From Afipia massiliensis (GTDB lineage Bacteria > Pseudomonadota > Alphaproteobacteria > Rhizobiales > Xanthobacteraceae): a stretch of 64,000 nucleotides of DNA. Both the position numbers and the translations under genes were made by a program. A model generated the notes under the pieces. The model searched no databases. It worked only from the letters and a program-made list of their open reading frames with translations, and was not told the origin of the DNA. The stretch lies in the NCBI RefSeq assembly GCF_014203115.1, contig NZ_JACHIJ010000006.1:1-64000 (forward strand), given 5' to 3'. Shown piece by piece: positions 29,109-36,870 of the stretch (position 1 is its first letter; each line of letters begins with the position of its first letter).

Positions 29109-29124
29109 CGCCGGAGATCCGGCG
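29109..29124 (+). terminator. Stem-loop after the NIPSNAP gene
   Basis: CGCCGGA, GA, TCCGGCG: 7-bp GC-rich stem 55 bases past the stop. No T-run follows, so termination by it alone is uncertain. Confidence 0.35.
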
Positions 29125-29202
29125 TCTTGGGGATCTCGCTCTAAGAGATTCTTGACGGGCTGCTTCAAAGACTCCCACCGAGTTTAGATAAGACGGTCGA
29201 TC

Positions 29203-29349
29203 ATGATTGATAGCTCTATGAAGTTAACGCAGCTCAAGATTTCCGAGGTTCGCGACAGTTTTGGCCGGCAAGGCCTGATGACTTTCATTGGAGCTAAGAT
29301 AAAGCGATCAGTCGTGTCTGGCGACAACCGCGCTGGAAGGGCCACGTAA
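29203..29349 (+). pseudogene. N-terminal fragment of a PaaI-type thioesterase
   Basis: A 48-codon frame that includes SEVRDSFGRQGLMTFIGAKI, the usual first helix and strand of PaaI-type thioesterases (x-V-R-x-S-F-x-x-Q-G-L-M). It then runs into unrelated sequence and a stop, before the active-site helix. A truncated relic, short enough that the call is tentative. Confidence 0.35.
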
Positions 29350-29542
29350 GCGCAAAGTGGAAACCGGTTTTTGGACAAGATCGTGCCCACGATATGTATG
29401 CCTCAGCGCTGCCGCGTCACTTCGATGAAAATGCCTCACTCTTGTTGACGAGATCTCGTTAGGGCGAGCCGTATGACTATTCTATAGCGTCTTCGATTCG
29501 CGAACAGCGGAAATCAACCTTTGCATTGAGTACGGAAAAGCC

Positions 29543-30448
29543 ATGGACCCCAGCCTGCTCGACACCCATCCCTCATCGCCAGTCCAGTCAGCCCGGCTCA
29601 GCGAATGGGCACGCACATCGCGCACAGGCGTCCGCTATGTCGAAACCGAGGCGGTCTGGTTCCGTGTGCGCGAAGGCGGCGCGGGCGGCCCTGCCGTCGT
29701 GTTCTTCGCCGACGGGCCGAACGCGCTGGAGCATCACGATCCGATCTTCAACCGACTCTCGCAATGGACCCGCGTGGTCGTGGTCGATCCTCCGGGCTTC
29801 GGGTTTTCGACACCCAAGCCGAATTTCGATTTCACGGTCGGCGCATTCGCCGACGGCTATGCGGAGCTGTTGACGTCGCTCGGCGGGCCCTTCGTTCTCT
29901 GCCCGACCTGCACCAACGTCTATCCCTCCGCGCTGATCGCTGCGCAACGGCCTGAACTGGTGAGCCATCTCATTCTCATGCAGGCGCTCGACTGGGACCA
30001 GGAGAAAATGTGGACCGGTAAGATCGTCGATCCCGACGGCGATCTCGCCAAACCCTTTATCGGTCAAAAACTGAACTATCGCACCCGCACTACCGCGCCT
30101 GCGACATGGTATCCCAACGCGCTCGGTGCGCAGGATCTTGCCGAAACGTTTCTGAAGCAATCGTGCGAATGCTTTGCCCACGGCGGAAATTTTTGTCTGG
30201 CATCGCTGATCCAGAACTGGTTCGGGCCGGGCGTCGACAGTCCGTCATTTCTGACTTTTGTGCAGCCTGCTCTCGCTGTCTGGGGTATGAATGACCGCTC
30301 ACATCGCAGGAGCGACAAACGCTCGCTGCTGAACATCGCGCCGCATGCGCGCTACGTCGAACGCGAAGGCGTCGGTCATTTCCCCGAGATCGAAGACCCG
30401 CTGTGGTTTGAAGCGCTTCTGAAAGATTTTTTGCGCGACGGCGGGTAG
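29543..30448 (+). CDS. Alpha/beta-hydrolase with cysteine at the nucleophile position
   Basis: A 301-residue alpha/beta hydrolase. The oxyanion-side strand VVVVDPPGFGFSTPKP and the late acid and histidine (WGMNDRSH at about 252, GVGHFPEIEDP at about 281) are in the usual order. The nucleophile elbow, normally G-x-S-x-G, reads CPTCTN at residues 120-125. Cys123 therefore replaces serine and both flanking glycines are gone. Cysteine nucleophiles occur in dienelactone hydrolases, but this elbow is unusual. It is either a hydrolase with changed chemistry or one that lost activity. GC-rich, unlike the genes just to its left. Confidence 0.75.
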   Translation: MDPSLLDTHPSSPVQSARLSEWARTSRTGVRYVETEAVWFRVREGGAGGPAVVFFADGPNALEHHDPIFNRLSQWTRVVVVDPPGFGFSTPKPNFDFTVGAFADGYAELLTSLGGPFVLCPTCTNVYPSALIAAQRPELVSHLILMQALDWDQEKMWTGKIVDPDGDLAKPFIGQKLNYRTRTTAPATWYPNALGAQDLAETFLKQSCECFAHGGNFCLASLIQNWFGPGVDSPSFLTFVQPALAVWGMNDRSHRRSDKRSLLNIAPHARYVEREGVGHFPEIEDPLWFEALLKDFLRDGG

Positions 30449-30663
30449 CGATCCGCCTCGTTCAGTAAGGCGCGGGTTCGCAACGCCCACTTACGCGCGG
30501 CGAGAACTGCTAAGCGATCCGGTGGATTCCCCTAATAAAACGACAAGACTTTGCACAGGCAACGCCTATCGATCACTAATCACCCATCGTCGCTGGTACT
30601 CCTGCTATCAAGCAGGCCCTTCCATCAAAGCGATCGAAAAAAAGTCTTGCCTCCTTGGGTGCG

Positions 30664-31238
30664 TCAGCGGGCCGGAGACGCGCGTGCGTCGGTATCTATA
30701 GTGCGGTTAGCAAGAGCAAAGCGGACGTATCTCTCTGTGTAATCGTTCGGGCTTCGATTAAATTGCGGCGAGGTGCAGGAGACCATCACGTCGAGGAAGC
30801 GAAAGCCCATCCAACCGGCTGCGATCTCGTCATAGAGCTTGGGATGGCCGATCTCGTCCCGTCTCGTGATGATCGGGTCGGCGAGATTCTTCCACACCAC
30901 GGCGAGGAATCTGCCGGTCGCCTTGTCCCGGCGGCCGGTGAAGGTCGCCGGCCAGCCGACATGGATCATCGTGCAGCCGCGCCCGGCCAGCCAGCCGATC
31001 CGCGGTCATGTCGTGGAATTCCACCATCACGACTGGTTCGCCGGCAAGCGCGAATCCCTCGGGCAGATGCCGTTCAAGCTACGCCGCATCGGTCAGAAAG
31101 TTCGCCGCGACGGAGAGGTGGCGCGGGCTATGCTTCGAATCGCGTGTAACGCCGTCCGGCAGTTGGCGCGGTCCCGGAGGCCGGCGCGGAATGCGTCAGC
31201 CACCGGTAGATGTGGCCCGCCTCGAAGCGGTAGCTCAT
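30664..31238 (-). pseudogene. Acetoacetate-decarboxylase-family gene with several frameshifts
   Basis: The ATG at 31238 opens with MSYRFEAGHIYRWLTHSAPA, a typical start for this family, then stops after 36 codons. Family sequence continues in a second frame (LERHLPEGFALAGEPVVMVE, then FHDM) and in a third (MIHVGWPATFTGRRDKATGR, then WKNLADPIITRRDEIGHPKLYDEIA). The end is also cut short. At least two indels break it. The start overlaps the stop of the DUF4865 gene by three bases, so it was the last gene of that operon. Confidence 0.75.
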
Positions 31239-31816
31239 CGTGCGGCTCCCGGCGACAGCGTGCCGAGCAGCGGAGCCGACAGATGGGCGATCTGGTAAGC
31301 GACGCCACGCGCGCTTGCGTCGGGTTCCGCCTCAGACAAGAGAACGCGCACGAATTTCCAGTTGAGCGGATCGAGTCCGACGACCGCCGAGATGACATCC
31401 GGCTGTATCGCGCGTTCCCGCGCCAGCTCGATCTCTTTTGCGAAGGCGGCTGTCAGGTCGGCATCGAGCGGAATGGCGATATCGTCCCTGTAGAGGAAGC
31501 GAGCTTCGCCCGCTTTGCCCCGGAAGGCGTCGAGCGTCAAGAACGTCTCGATCTGCGCTCGTCCGTAGATATCCGTGATGATCTTGTAGCCGCCACGCAG
31601 CAGCCAATCGCGAAACGCCTTGTCGTGTTGCCAGAGATAAAGAGAAGAAAAGTTGTTCGCGGTGGCACCGAAGCAGCCGGCTTCCCGCAGCAGGAAACCC
31701 TTGAAATAAAGCTCGGGAACCGCGTCCCAAATGGCTCCACGTTCTTTCAACCATCGCCGGAGGGGTCCGAAATCGAAGTCTGCGGTCAGGCGATGTGCGT
31801 AATGGACGATAGTCAT
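31235..31816 (-). CDS. DUF4865-family protein
   Basis: 193 residues starting MTIVHYAHRLTADFDFGPLR at the ATG at 31816. Motifs AIWDAVPELYFKGFLLREAG and FSSLYLWQHDKAFRDWLL match DUF4865, which is built of two dimeric-alpha/beta-barrel-like halves and has no known reaction. The frame reaches back to 31936, but that leader is not conserved. Families of this type sit with acetoacetate-decarboxylase-like proteins and a TetR regulator, as here. The gene itself looks intact although its downstream partner is broken. Confidence 0.72.
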   Translation of the reverse strand: MTIVHYAHRLTADFDFGPLRRWLKERGAIWDAVPELYFKGFLLREAGCFGATANNFSSLYLWQHDKAFRDWLLRGGYKIITDIYGRAQIETFLTLDAFRGKAGEARFLYRDDIAIPLDADLTAAFAKEIELARERAIQPDVISAVVGLDPLNWKFVRVLLSEAEPDASARGVAYQIAHLSAPLLGTLSPGAAR

Positions 31817-31967
31817 GCGTGGTTTTTCCTTTCCTGGTGAAGCGAAAGATAGCCCTAAGGCAGCGGCCGAGAGCAGCAGGCCCGCCGCCCGTTGATGACG
31901 ACAGGACCGAGCGACAGCCCACACACGATCAGCCATGCGGATGGCGGTGAGGACACGGTCATGGCGG

Positions 31968-32531
31968 TCATTGCGGCGCGCTCAGAAGGATGACGGCGGC
32001 CTGCTTGCTTGCCCGGATGGGCTCGACGCTACCTTGGATGAACGCCTCGACGCTCGCGCCGTCCAACAAGGCGACCAGTTGCTGCGCCGTCGTGTCCGGT
32101 TTCCGGTGCCCGGCTCGTGCGGCGATATCGCGAAACGCTGCTCTGATCCAAGTTTTGTGCGCGCGCACGAGCGCGTGCATCGGCCCCTGGGGATACGGGT
32201 TCTGGACGGCGACATTGGTGAAGGCGCAGCCGCGAAAACCGGGCTTCGTTGCGAGCTGCTCGGACACGTCGAACATCACCTTGACGGCGGCGACCGCCGT
32301 CCGCGCTCCCTTGAGGCGGTTCGCGAATAAAGCCTGCCTCGCCTCCGCCTGGCGCTCGAAAGCCGCCAGGGCTAGGGCCTCCTTGGAGTCAAAGTTGTTG
32401 TACAGCGTCATGCGGGCGACGCCGGCGTGTTCGGTCACCTCATTGATGCCGACATTGGGCAGGCCGCGTTCATAGAAGAGATCCGCCGCCGTATCGATCA
32501 GGCGGTCGCGTGGCGATGGTCGCGCAGACAT
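31968..32531 (-). CDS. TetR-family transcriptional regulator
   Basis: 187 residues. The N-terminal helix-turn-helix is DRLIDTAADLFYERGLPNVG, then EVTEHAGVARMTLYNNFDSK (about residues 9-52). The C-terminal ligand domain contains the CAFTNVAVQNP segment of the LmrA/YxaF-like subgroup. The ATG at 32531 follows a GGGAGG ribosome site. A longer frame to 32675 is not conserved. It lies upstream of DUF4865 on the same strand, 151 bases apart, and probably represses that unit. Confidence 0.82.
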   Translation of the reverse strand: MSARPSPRDRLIDTAADLFYERGLPNVGINEVTEHAGVARMTLYNNFDSKEALALAAFERQAEARQALFANRLKGARTAVAAVKVMFDVSEQLATKPGFRGCAFTNVAVQNPYPQGPMHALVRAHKTWIRAAFRDIAARAGHRKPDTTAQQLVALLDGASVEAFIQGSVEPIRASKQAAVILLSAPQ

Positions 32532-32548
32532 CGGTGCCTCCCTGTATG

Positions 32549-32564
32549 GGTATACCGATCTACC
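32549..32564 (-). promoter_or_regulatory. Possible operator of the TetR/DUF4865 unit
   Basis: GGTATACC followed by GATCTACC, giving outer arms GGTA and TACC separated by eight bases, and GGTATACC itself self-complementary. It is 18 bases upstream of the TetR start, where autorepressor sites are normally found. Only one copy was seen, so this is weak. Confidence 0.3.
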
Positions 32565-32673
32565 TAATTTGTGGAGCATCCGGAAGTCAAGCTCTCGTGA
32601 GCGAACGGTGCCTTCAGCCCGACTTGCGTAGGGAATCAAGGCGTCGATCAAACCATGGCGCGCATCGTCCCTC

Positions 32674-32880
32674 ACCGTAGGCAGCTACGTCCTCGGCAAC
32701 ATGCTGCTGCCTGGGATCGGCGGCGCGATCGGCGGGATGCTCGGCGGCTATGCCGGCGGCATGGTCGATCAGCAGAACGGCGAAGCAGACCGTCTACGGC
32801 GCCCGGATCAGGATCTGCGGGCGCCCTCGTCGAGCTACGGCTCGGTGATCCCGACGCTCTACGGCAAGAGCCGGCTTACG
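32674..32880 (+). pseudogene. Fragment of a phage tail gene
   Basis: The reading GSYVLGNMLLPGIGGAIGG, then MLGGYAGGMVDQQ, then DLRAPSSSYGSVIPTLYGKSRL matches the N-terminus of phage tail (tip/baseplate type) proteins with a glycine-zipper start and a VIPxLYGK motif. Inside it the frame has drifted (the expected QTVYGARI is read in another frame near 32790), and everything downstream is missing. Debris of a prophage. Confidence 0.55.
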
Positions 32881-32893
32881 GCACCAGCGCCTG

Positions 32894-33191
32894 GAAAAAT
32901 GCAGACCTACCTGGACATGTGTGCCAAGCTCGGGCCGCAATGGACGGCTTCATCTCAATTGAACGATTCCAGAGCTTCTCAGATCCAACGAAGTTACTGG
33001 CTCTCTCCATTTGGCGAGACGAAGCCGCTGTAGAGGCATTCCGGAATTGGGAAGTTCATCGCGGTGTCCAGACGAACAGCCGCAAAGATGTATTTCTCGA
33101 TTATCGGCTGCGTGTTGCAGCCGTCTTGCGCGACTACAGACTGACAGAGCGTGAACAGGCGCCTGTCGATAGTCGCGCTGCGCATGTGTAA
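32894..33191 (+). pseudogene. Antibiotic-biosynthesis-monooxygenase-like fragment
   Basis: One frame gives TYLDMCAKLGPQ and the next gives MDGFISIERFQSFSDPTKLL, then LSIWRDEAAVEAFRNWEVHR, then VFLDYRLRVAAVLRDY. Joined, these form the dimeric alpha/beta-barrel of an ABM-family protein of about 110 residues. The N-terminus is lost into the preceding phage fragment and a frameshift lies near 32940. The C-terminus (to 33191) is intact. Confidence 0.6.
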
Positions 33192-33281
33192 AACGCACGC
33201 TCACCAATCAGGCTGAGAAGCGTTGCGGACTTGTATTCTTCATCCACCTGCAGCCGAGAAGGTGTTCGTCGCGCAGCATCG

Positions 33282-33497
33282 CTGACCGACGTGCACTGGA
33301 TGACGCTGGTGGGCGGCCTCGGCACGGTGTTCGGCCCCGTGATCGGCGCTTTCGTCATCATCGCCATGCAGCAGTATCTGGCCGGCTTCGGGCAGTGGGT
33401 CACGGTGATTCAGGACACGATTTTCGTGATCTGCGTGCTGACCTTCCGCCGTGGAATCATCGGTGAAATCGCCCATTTCTTCGAACGGTCGCTGTAA
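33282..33497 (+). pseudogene. C-terminal fragment of a LivM-type ABC permease
   Basis: The last 71 codons of a branched-chain amino acid permease: TLVGGLGTVFGPVIGAFVII, then VITVIQ-like VTVIQDTIFVICVLTFRRGI. This is the normal last two membrane helices of LivM, ending at a natural stop, with a terminator at 33544. The rest of the gene is absent, and the sequence before 33282 is unrelated. Confidence 0.65.
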
Positions 33498-33543
33498 TTC
33501 CGGTGGGTCCCCCCATCCGGATGCGACCACTAGGTCGCTACTT

Positions 33544-33572
33544 GGCTCGGCACGAAAGTGCCGAGCCCTTTT
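33544..33572 (+). terminator. Intrinsic terminator
   Basis: GGCTCGGCAC, tetraloop GAAA, GTGCCGAGCC, then CTTTTG: a perfect 10-bp stem, probably the original terminator of the truncated permease operon. Confidence 0.85.
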
Positions 33573-33679
33573 GTTATGAAGCTGTATCGATTTACAATTC
33601 ACACGTAACGTATTGATATAATTGAACCGATAAGCTCGAAATTTACATCTAACCCATTGGTTCGTTGAATTAAAAATGA

Positions 33680-33726
33680 GACTCTTAATCAGCGGGTCCC
33701 AGGTTCGAGCCCTGGTGCGCCCACCA
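33680..33726 (+). other. 3' half of tRNA-Lys(CUU): probable attachment site of an integrated element
   Basis: The segment begins at GACTCTTAATC, the anticodon loop with CTT. It continues through the variable loop and a perfect T-arm (CCAGG, TTCGAGC, CCTGG) and ends GCGCCCACCA with the encoded CCA. No D-arm or 5' acceptor strand precedes it, and the bases before 33680 are AT-rich and unrelated. It therefore cannot make a tRNA. A 47-bp 3' tRNA end is the usual crossover region of tyrosine-integrase elements. With this orientation the element lies to the left and chromosome to the right. Confidence 0.75.
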
Positions 33727-33828
33727 AACAAACCAAACATTTGATGGTTTTGGATTGGTGAGAACGAGCCGCATTCTGCAGCTCGTTCAGCAGCTCTATC
33801 TCTGTTCGAGCCTCGGGGGCGCCGCGCC

Positions 33829-34818
33829 TCAATTGATTTTGGCGCCAGAGCTATCCACCACCTTGCCCCACCGCTCATAGTCCGCGTGAATCGTCTGAGT
33901 GAATGCTTCCGGCGTTGTCGTCGTGACGCTCAGACCCTGCGCGCCAAGGCGTTCCCGCACGTCAGGGAGATTCCCGATGCGGATCACTTCGGTGTTCAGT
34001 CGCTGGATAATGGCTGTCGGCGTTGCTGCGGGAACCGCGAGGCCAAACCAGGAGTCGACGACCAGGCCCGGCAAACCAGCTTCGGCGGCCGTCGGGACGT
34101 TGGGAAGCTGTGGCGACCGTTCGCGGCTGGTAACGACCAGTCCCTTGATCTTGCCGTCTCTGATTTGAGGCGCGAGGACGGTCAGGGTGTCGAAGGCAAG
34201 GTTCACCTGGCTGCCGAGCAGTGCGTTGATGGCCGGCGCGCTGCCTTTGAACGGCACATGCAGCAGATCTGTCCCGGTCAGGTTTTTGAAGAGTTCACCG
34301 CTCAGGTGGCAAAGCGTGCCGGGGCCGCACGACGAGTACGTAAATTTGCCCGGCTCGCTCTTTGCGGCAGCGATCAACTCCTTGAGAGTCGATACGGGTG
34401 TATCAGGGCTGGCCGCGACCACATAAGGGACCGACGCGAGAAGCGAGACCGGAGCGAAGCTTTTGAACGGGTCGTAAGTGATCGACCTGTTGATATGCGG
34501 CAGGATCGTGAGCTGCCCGGCCGAAGCAAGCGAGAGCGTGTAACCGTCCGGATCGGCCTTGGCGACGAATTCTGCCGCGATGGCTGTGCCGGCGCCTGGC
34601 TTGTTCTCGACTACAATGGATTGTTTGAGTGCTTCACTGAGCTTGTCGGCATAGATCCGCGCGATAGTGTCAGCGGCGCCGCCTGCCGGAAACGGCACGA
34701 TGAACTTGATCGTTCTGCTTGGCCACGTATCGGCGAACGATGCGGTGCTGACGCTGACGAGCAAGCCGACCGCTGCGAGAGATGCCGAAATGAAGTTGAA
34801 GGTCCTGAAGGAACGCAT
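33829..34818 (-). CDS. Bug/TctC-family periplasmic solute-binding protein
   Basis: A 329-residue receptor with an N-terminal signal peptide (cleavage probably after STASFA, about residue 29). The Bug-family opening WPSRTIKFIVPFPAGGAADT and the GYTLSLASAG and VPFKGSAPAINALLG motifs are present. These proteins deliver carboxylates, often aromatic or dicarboxylic acids, to tripartite tricarboxylate transporters or act as orphan receptors. No TctA or TctB gene is near, so it is an orphan here. First gene right of the tRNA fragment. Confidence 0.88.
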   Translation of the reverse strand: MRSFRTFNFISASLAAVGLLVSVSTASFADTWPSRTIKFIVPFPAGGAADTIARIYADKLSEALKQSIVVENKPGAGTAIAAEFVAKADPDGYTLSLASAGQLTILPHINRSITYDPFKSFAPVSLLASVPYVVAASPDTPVSTLKELIAAAKSEPGKFTYSSCGPGTLCHLSGELFKNLTGTDLLHVPFKGSAPAINALLGSQVNLAFDTLTVLAPQIRDGKIKGLVVTSRERSPQLPNVPTAAEAGLPGLVVDSWFGLAVPAATPTAIIQRLNTEVIRIGNLPDVRERLGAQGLSVTTTTPEAFTQTIHADYERWGKVVDSSGAKIN

Positions 34819-35276
34819 CGTATAATTCCTTGATGGTTTATCGACGAGTTGCCACGGTCACGCGATCGCGCGGAAGGAATCGAATCCATTCCGCGACGTG
34901 GTGCGAGTTGTGGCGACGGTTTGCCTGCTATTCTCGATGTTGCCAGCGACGACGAGGGCGTTGGCTGTTTCATAAAAGATGGCGTCAGAACGCAGGCGTT
35001 GCAATGAAATGCTATTGCGAAACGATATGGACGCTTGGTTCATCCATCTCGCGCCGATCCCGGATTTTGGAAAATCGTTCTGTTCGCTCAATGACGAGCG
35101 AATGCCGCGTCGCTTGCGCCGGATGCGACAGTCATCGCGTCAGCCGATGCGGCAAGAGAACCTCTGATGCAATGGGACCCGGCGTGCGGGCCCATCCGCG
35201 AGCGGCGGCTGCAACATTGATAGTGGAAACCGACTCTGAAGTCGGGTAGCCATACGCTCTGCCAAAGGAGGCCGTC
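34819..35276. other. Divergent intergenic region
   Basis: 458 bases between the divergent Bug-receptor and TetR genes. Open frames here have no recognisable products. The only clear signal is the TetR operator at 35230-35245 near its right end. Confidence 0.5.
35230..35245 (+). promoter_or_regulatory. TetR operator, copy 1
   Basis: CCGACT, CTGA, AGTCGG: an inverted repeat with 6-bp arms, 31 bases upstream of the TetR start. An almost identical site lies at 35976, on the other side of the regulator gene. Confidence 0.6.
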
Positions 35277-35951
35277 GTGGCTCGCTGGAATAACGCCGTT
35301 GCCAGCGCAACGGAACTCAAGAATCTCCGGAAGGACGCGTTGTACCGTGAGGCGGCAAAGGCCTTTCGCCGCAATGGCTATCACGGGACCTCGCTCGACG
35401 AGATCGCCGAGGGCTTGGGGATCAGCAAGCCCACCCTCTATCACTACGTCAAAACCAAGCGGGATCTTCTGTATCAGTGCCACATGGCGGCGGCCGAGCA
35501 GGCGCTGTCCACGGTGTGCCGGGACGAGGGCGTCACCGGCATCGAGCGACTCCGGAGGACGACGTCAGCCTATGTCCGATCAATGATCGGCGAGCAAAGC
35601 TATAGCGTTATTATTCTTGAGGAAAAATCGCTTTCCCCGGTCCAGCTTTCGACCGTCGTGCATGAGCGTGATCGCTTCGAGGGCGCTCTGATCTCGATGG
35701 TGCTGGAGGGGCAGCAGGACGGCACGATCCTCCCCGGGGAACCGCGGTTCGTGGTCTTCAACGTGCTCGGCGCGGTCAATTGGGTCACCAAATGGTACCG
35801 GCCCGGTGGCTCCTGGAGCGAGGCGGACGTCGGCGAAGGGGTCGCAGGCTTTGTCTGCCGGGGCCTAGCGTCGCCTGGCGTCACAATTGAAGGTAGTCAA
35901 TTACTGCCGCGATTGCCGTCGATGGCAGCAATGTCAGTGCGGAAAACCTAG
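35277..35951 (+). CDS. TetR-family regulator of the downstream transport/beta-oxidation operon
   Basis: 224 residues. The helix-turn-helix is EAAKAFRRNGYHGTSLDEIA, then GISKPTLYHYVKTKRDLLYQC (about residues 22-65). The C-terminal part contains the ILEEKSLSPVQ and NWVTKWYRPGG motifs of the AcrR/FadR-like TetR_C group that binds acyl-CoA or aryl-CoA. The start is GTG with AAAGGAGG just upstream. Matching palindromes before and after the gene imply repression of itself and of the ABC transporter/acyl-CoA genes that start at 36052. Confidence 0.87.
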   Translation: MARWNNAVASATELKNLRKDALYREAAKAFRRNGYHGTSLDEIAEGLGISKPTLYHYVKTKRDLLYQCHMAAAEQALSTVCRDEGVTGIERLRRTTSAYVRSMIGEQSYSVIILEEKSLSPVQLSTVVHERDRFEGALISMVLEGQQDGTILPGEPRFVVFNVLGAVNWVTKWYRPGGSWSEADVGEGVAGFVCRGLASPGVTIEGSQLLPRLPSMAAMSVRKT

Positions 35952-35975
35952 TCGGCGAGTCCACCCTGTTGACTT

Positions 35976-35991
35976 TCGACTCTGCAGTCGA
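35976..35991 (+). promoter_or_regulatory. TetR operator, copy 2
   Basis: TCGACT, CTGC, AGTCGA, 60 bases upstream of the first ABC gene. It shares CGACTCTG.AGTCG with the site at 35230, so both probably bind the same regulator. Confidence 0.6.
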
Positions 35992-36051
35992 TTAGTCGTA
36001 CCGATAGTTGAGGCGGGCCGATGAAGAGCGCGCCGGGTATGGCAGGACGTT

Positions 36052-36870
36052 GTGGCGGACCAAGTACGAGATGGAACGAGCCCGGCAGGGGCAAGCAGCT
36101 CCCGTCAGTTGTTACGGGCAGTGGGACTCTCGAAGCGCTTCGGCGGCGTGCAGGCGTTGCGCGATGTGTCGTTCGCGATGGATCGTGGACAGGTCGTCGG
36201 GCTGATCGGGCCAAACGGCTCCGGCAAATCGACCTGCGTCAATCTTCTCTCCGGCACACTGCCTGTCAGCGCAGGCGAAGTCTGGCTCGACGATGAATTG
36301 CTGACCGGCAAGCCGATTGATGCGGCTGTGGTCAAAGGCCTGTCGCGCACCTTCCAGAGCACGCAGATATTCCCTGAAGATACCGCGCTCGAAAATGTGA
36401 TGCTCGGGTGTCACACGCTGTTCAAGCAAGGCCCGGCGAAGTCCGTTCTGCGCACAGCTTCGGCCAAACGCGAAAATCTCGAACTGGCCACCCACGCCGA
36501 GCGCTCGCTTGCATTGGTCGGCCTTGCGGAGCGCCGGGACCAGATCGCTTCGACGCTGTCGGCGGCCGAGCAGCGCCTGCTGATGATCGCTGTGGCGCTG
36601 GCGTCAAAGCCGAAGGTCATTCTGCTCGACGAGCCAGCGGCGGGCATGGTCGCCAGCGAGCGCCGCGCCTTGGCAGGCATCATCCGCTCCCTGCCGTCGC
36701 ACGGCATCAGCGTGCTGGTGATCGAACATCACATGGGGCTGATCATGGAGGTCTGCGACCGCATCGTCGTGCTGAACTTTGGCCAGAAGATTGCCGAGGG
36801 CACTCCAGCTGAAATCCGTAACAATCAGGCGGTCATCGACGCCTATCTTGGGCATCGCGATCATGCTTGA
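36052..36870 (+). CDS. Branched-chain-amino-acid-type ABC transporter ATP-binding protein (LivG-like)
   Basis: 272 residues. Walker A is GLIGPNGSGKST at about 53-64 and Walker B reads KVILLDEPAAGM. The family signature reads STLSAAEQR in place of the usual LSxGQ-type motif, a notable departure that may slow ATP turnover. The long Q-loop insert and the C-terminal GHRDHA tail are LivG-like. GTG start. It overlaps the next ATPase gene by 8 bases. First gene of an operon that supplies substrate to the acyl-CoA ligase downstream. Confidence 0.87.
   Translation: MADQVRDGTSPAGASSSRQLLRAVGLSKRFGGVQALRDVSFAMDRGQVVGLIGPNGSGKSTCVNLLSGTLPVSAGEVWLDDELLTGKPIDAAVVKGLSRTFQSTQIFPEDTALENVMLGCHTLFKQGPAKSVLRTASAKRENLELATHAERSLALVGLAERRDQIASTLSAAEQRLLMIAVALASKPKVILLDEPAAGMVASERRALAGIIRSLPSHGISVLVIEHHMGLIMEVCDRIVVLNFGQKIAEGTPAEIRNNQAVIDAYLGHRDHA

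Larger units (their letters stand above)
29054..29542. other. Intergenic stretch with stem-loop and a gene remnant
   Basis: About 490 bases without an intact gene. It includes a perfect hairpin (29109-29124) and a thioesterase-like N-terminal remnant (29203-29349). The rest shows nothing recognisable. Confidence 0.5.

Noticed and set aside
30839-31840. A 333-codon plus-strand frame over DUF4865 and the decarboxylase relic
   Set aside because: Antisense to the intact DUF4865 gene. The product is Arg-rich and shows no domain.
32655-33191. A single 178-codon chimeric protein
   Set aside because: Its first half is an out-of-frame reading of a phage tail fragment and its second half the end of an ABM-family protein. 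The open frame is accidental.
33680-33726. Functional tRNA-Lys gene
   Set aside because: The 5' acceptor strand, D-arm and most of the 5' anticodon stem are missing from the preceding bases.
33240-33878. A 212-codon minus-strand frame running across the tRNA fragment
   Set aside because: It crosses the terminator at 33544 and the tRNA fragment and has no family similarity.
33886-34833. A 315-codon plus-strand frame opposite the Bug-type receptor
   Set aside because: Shadow. The minus strand gives a standard TctC protein with signal peptide.
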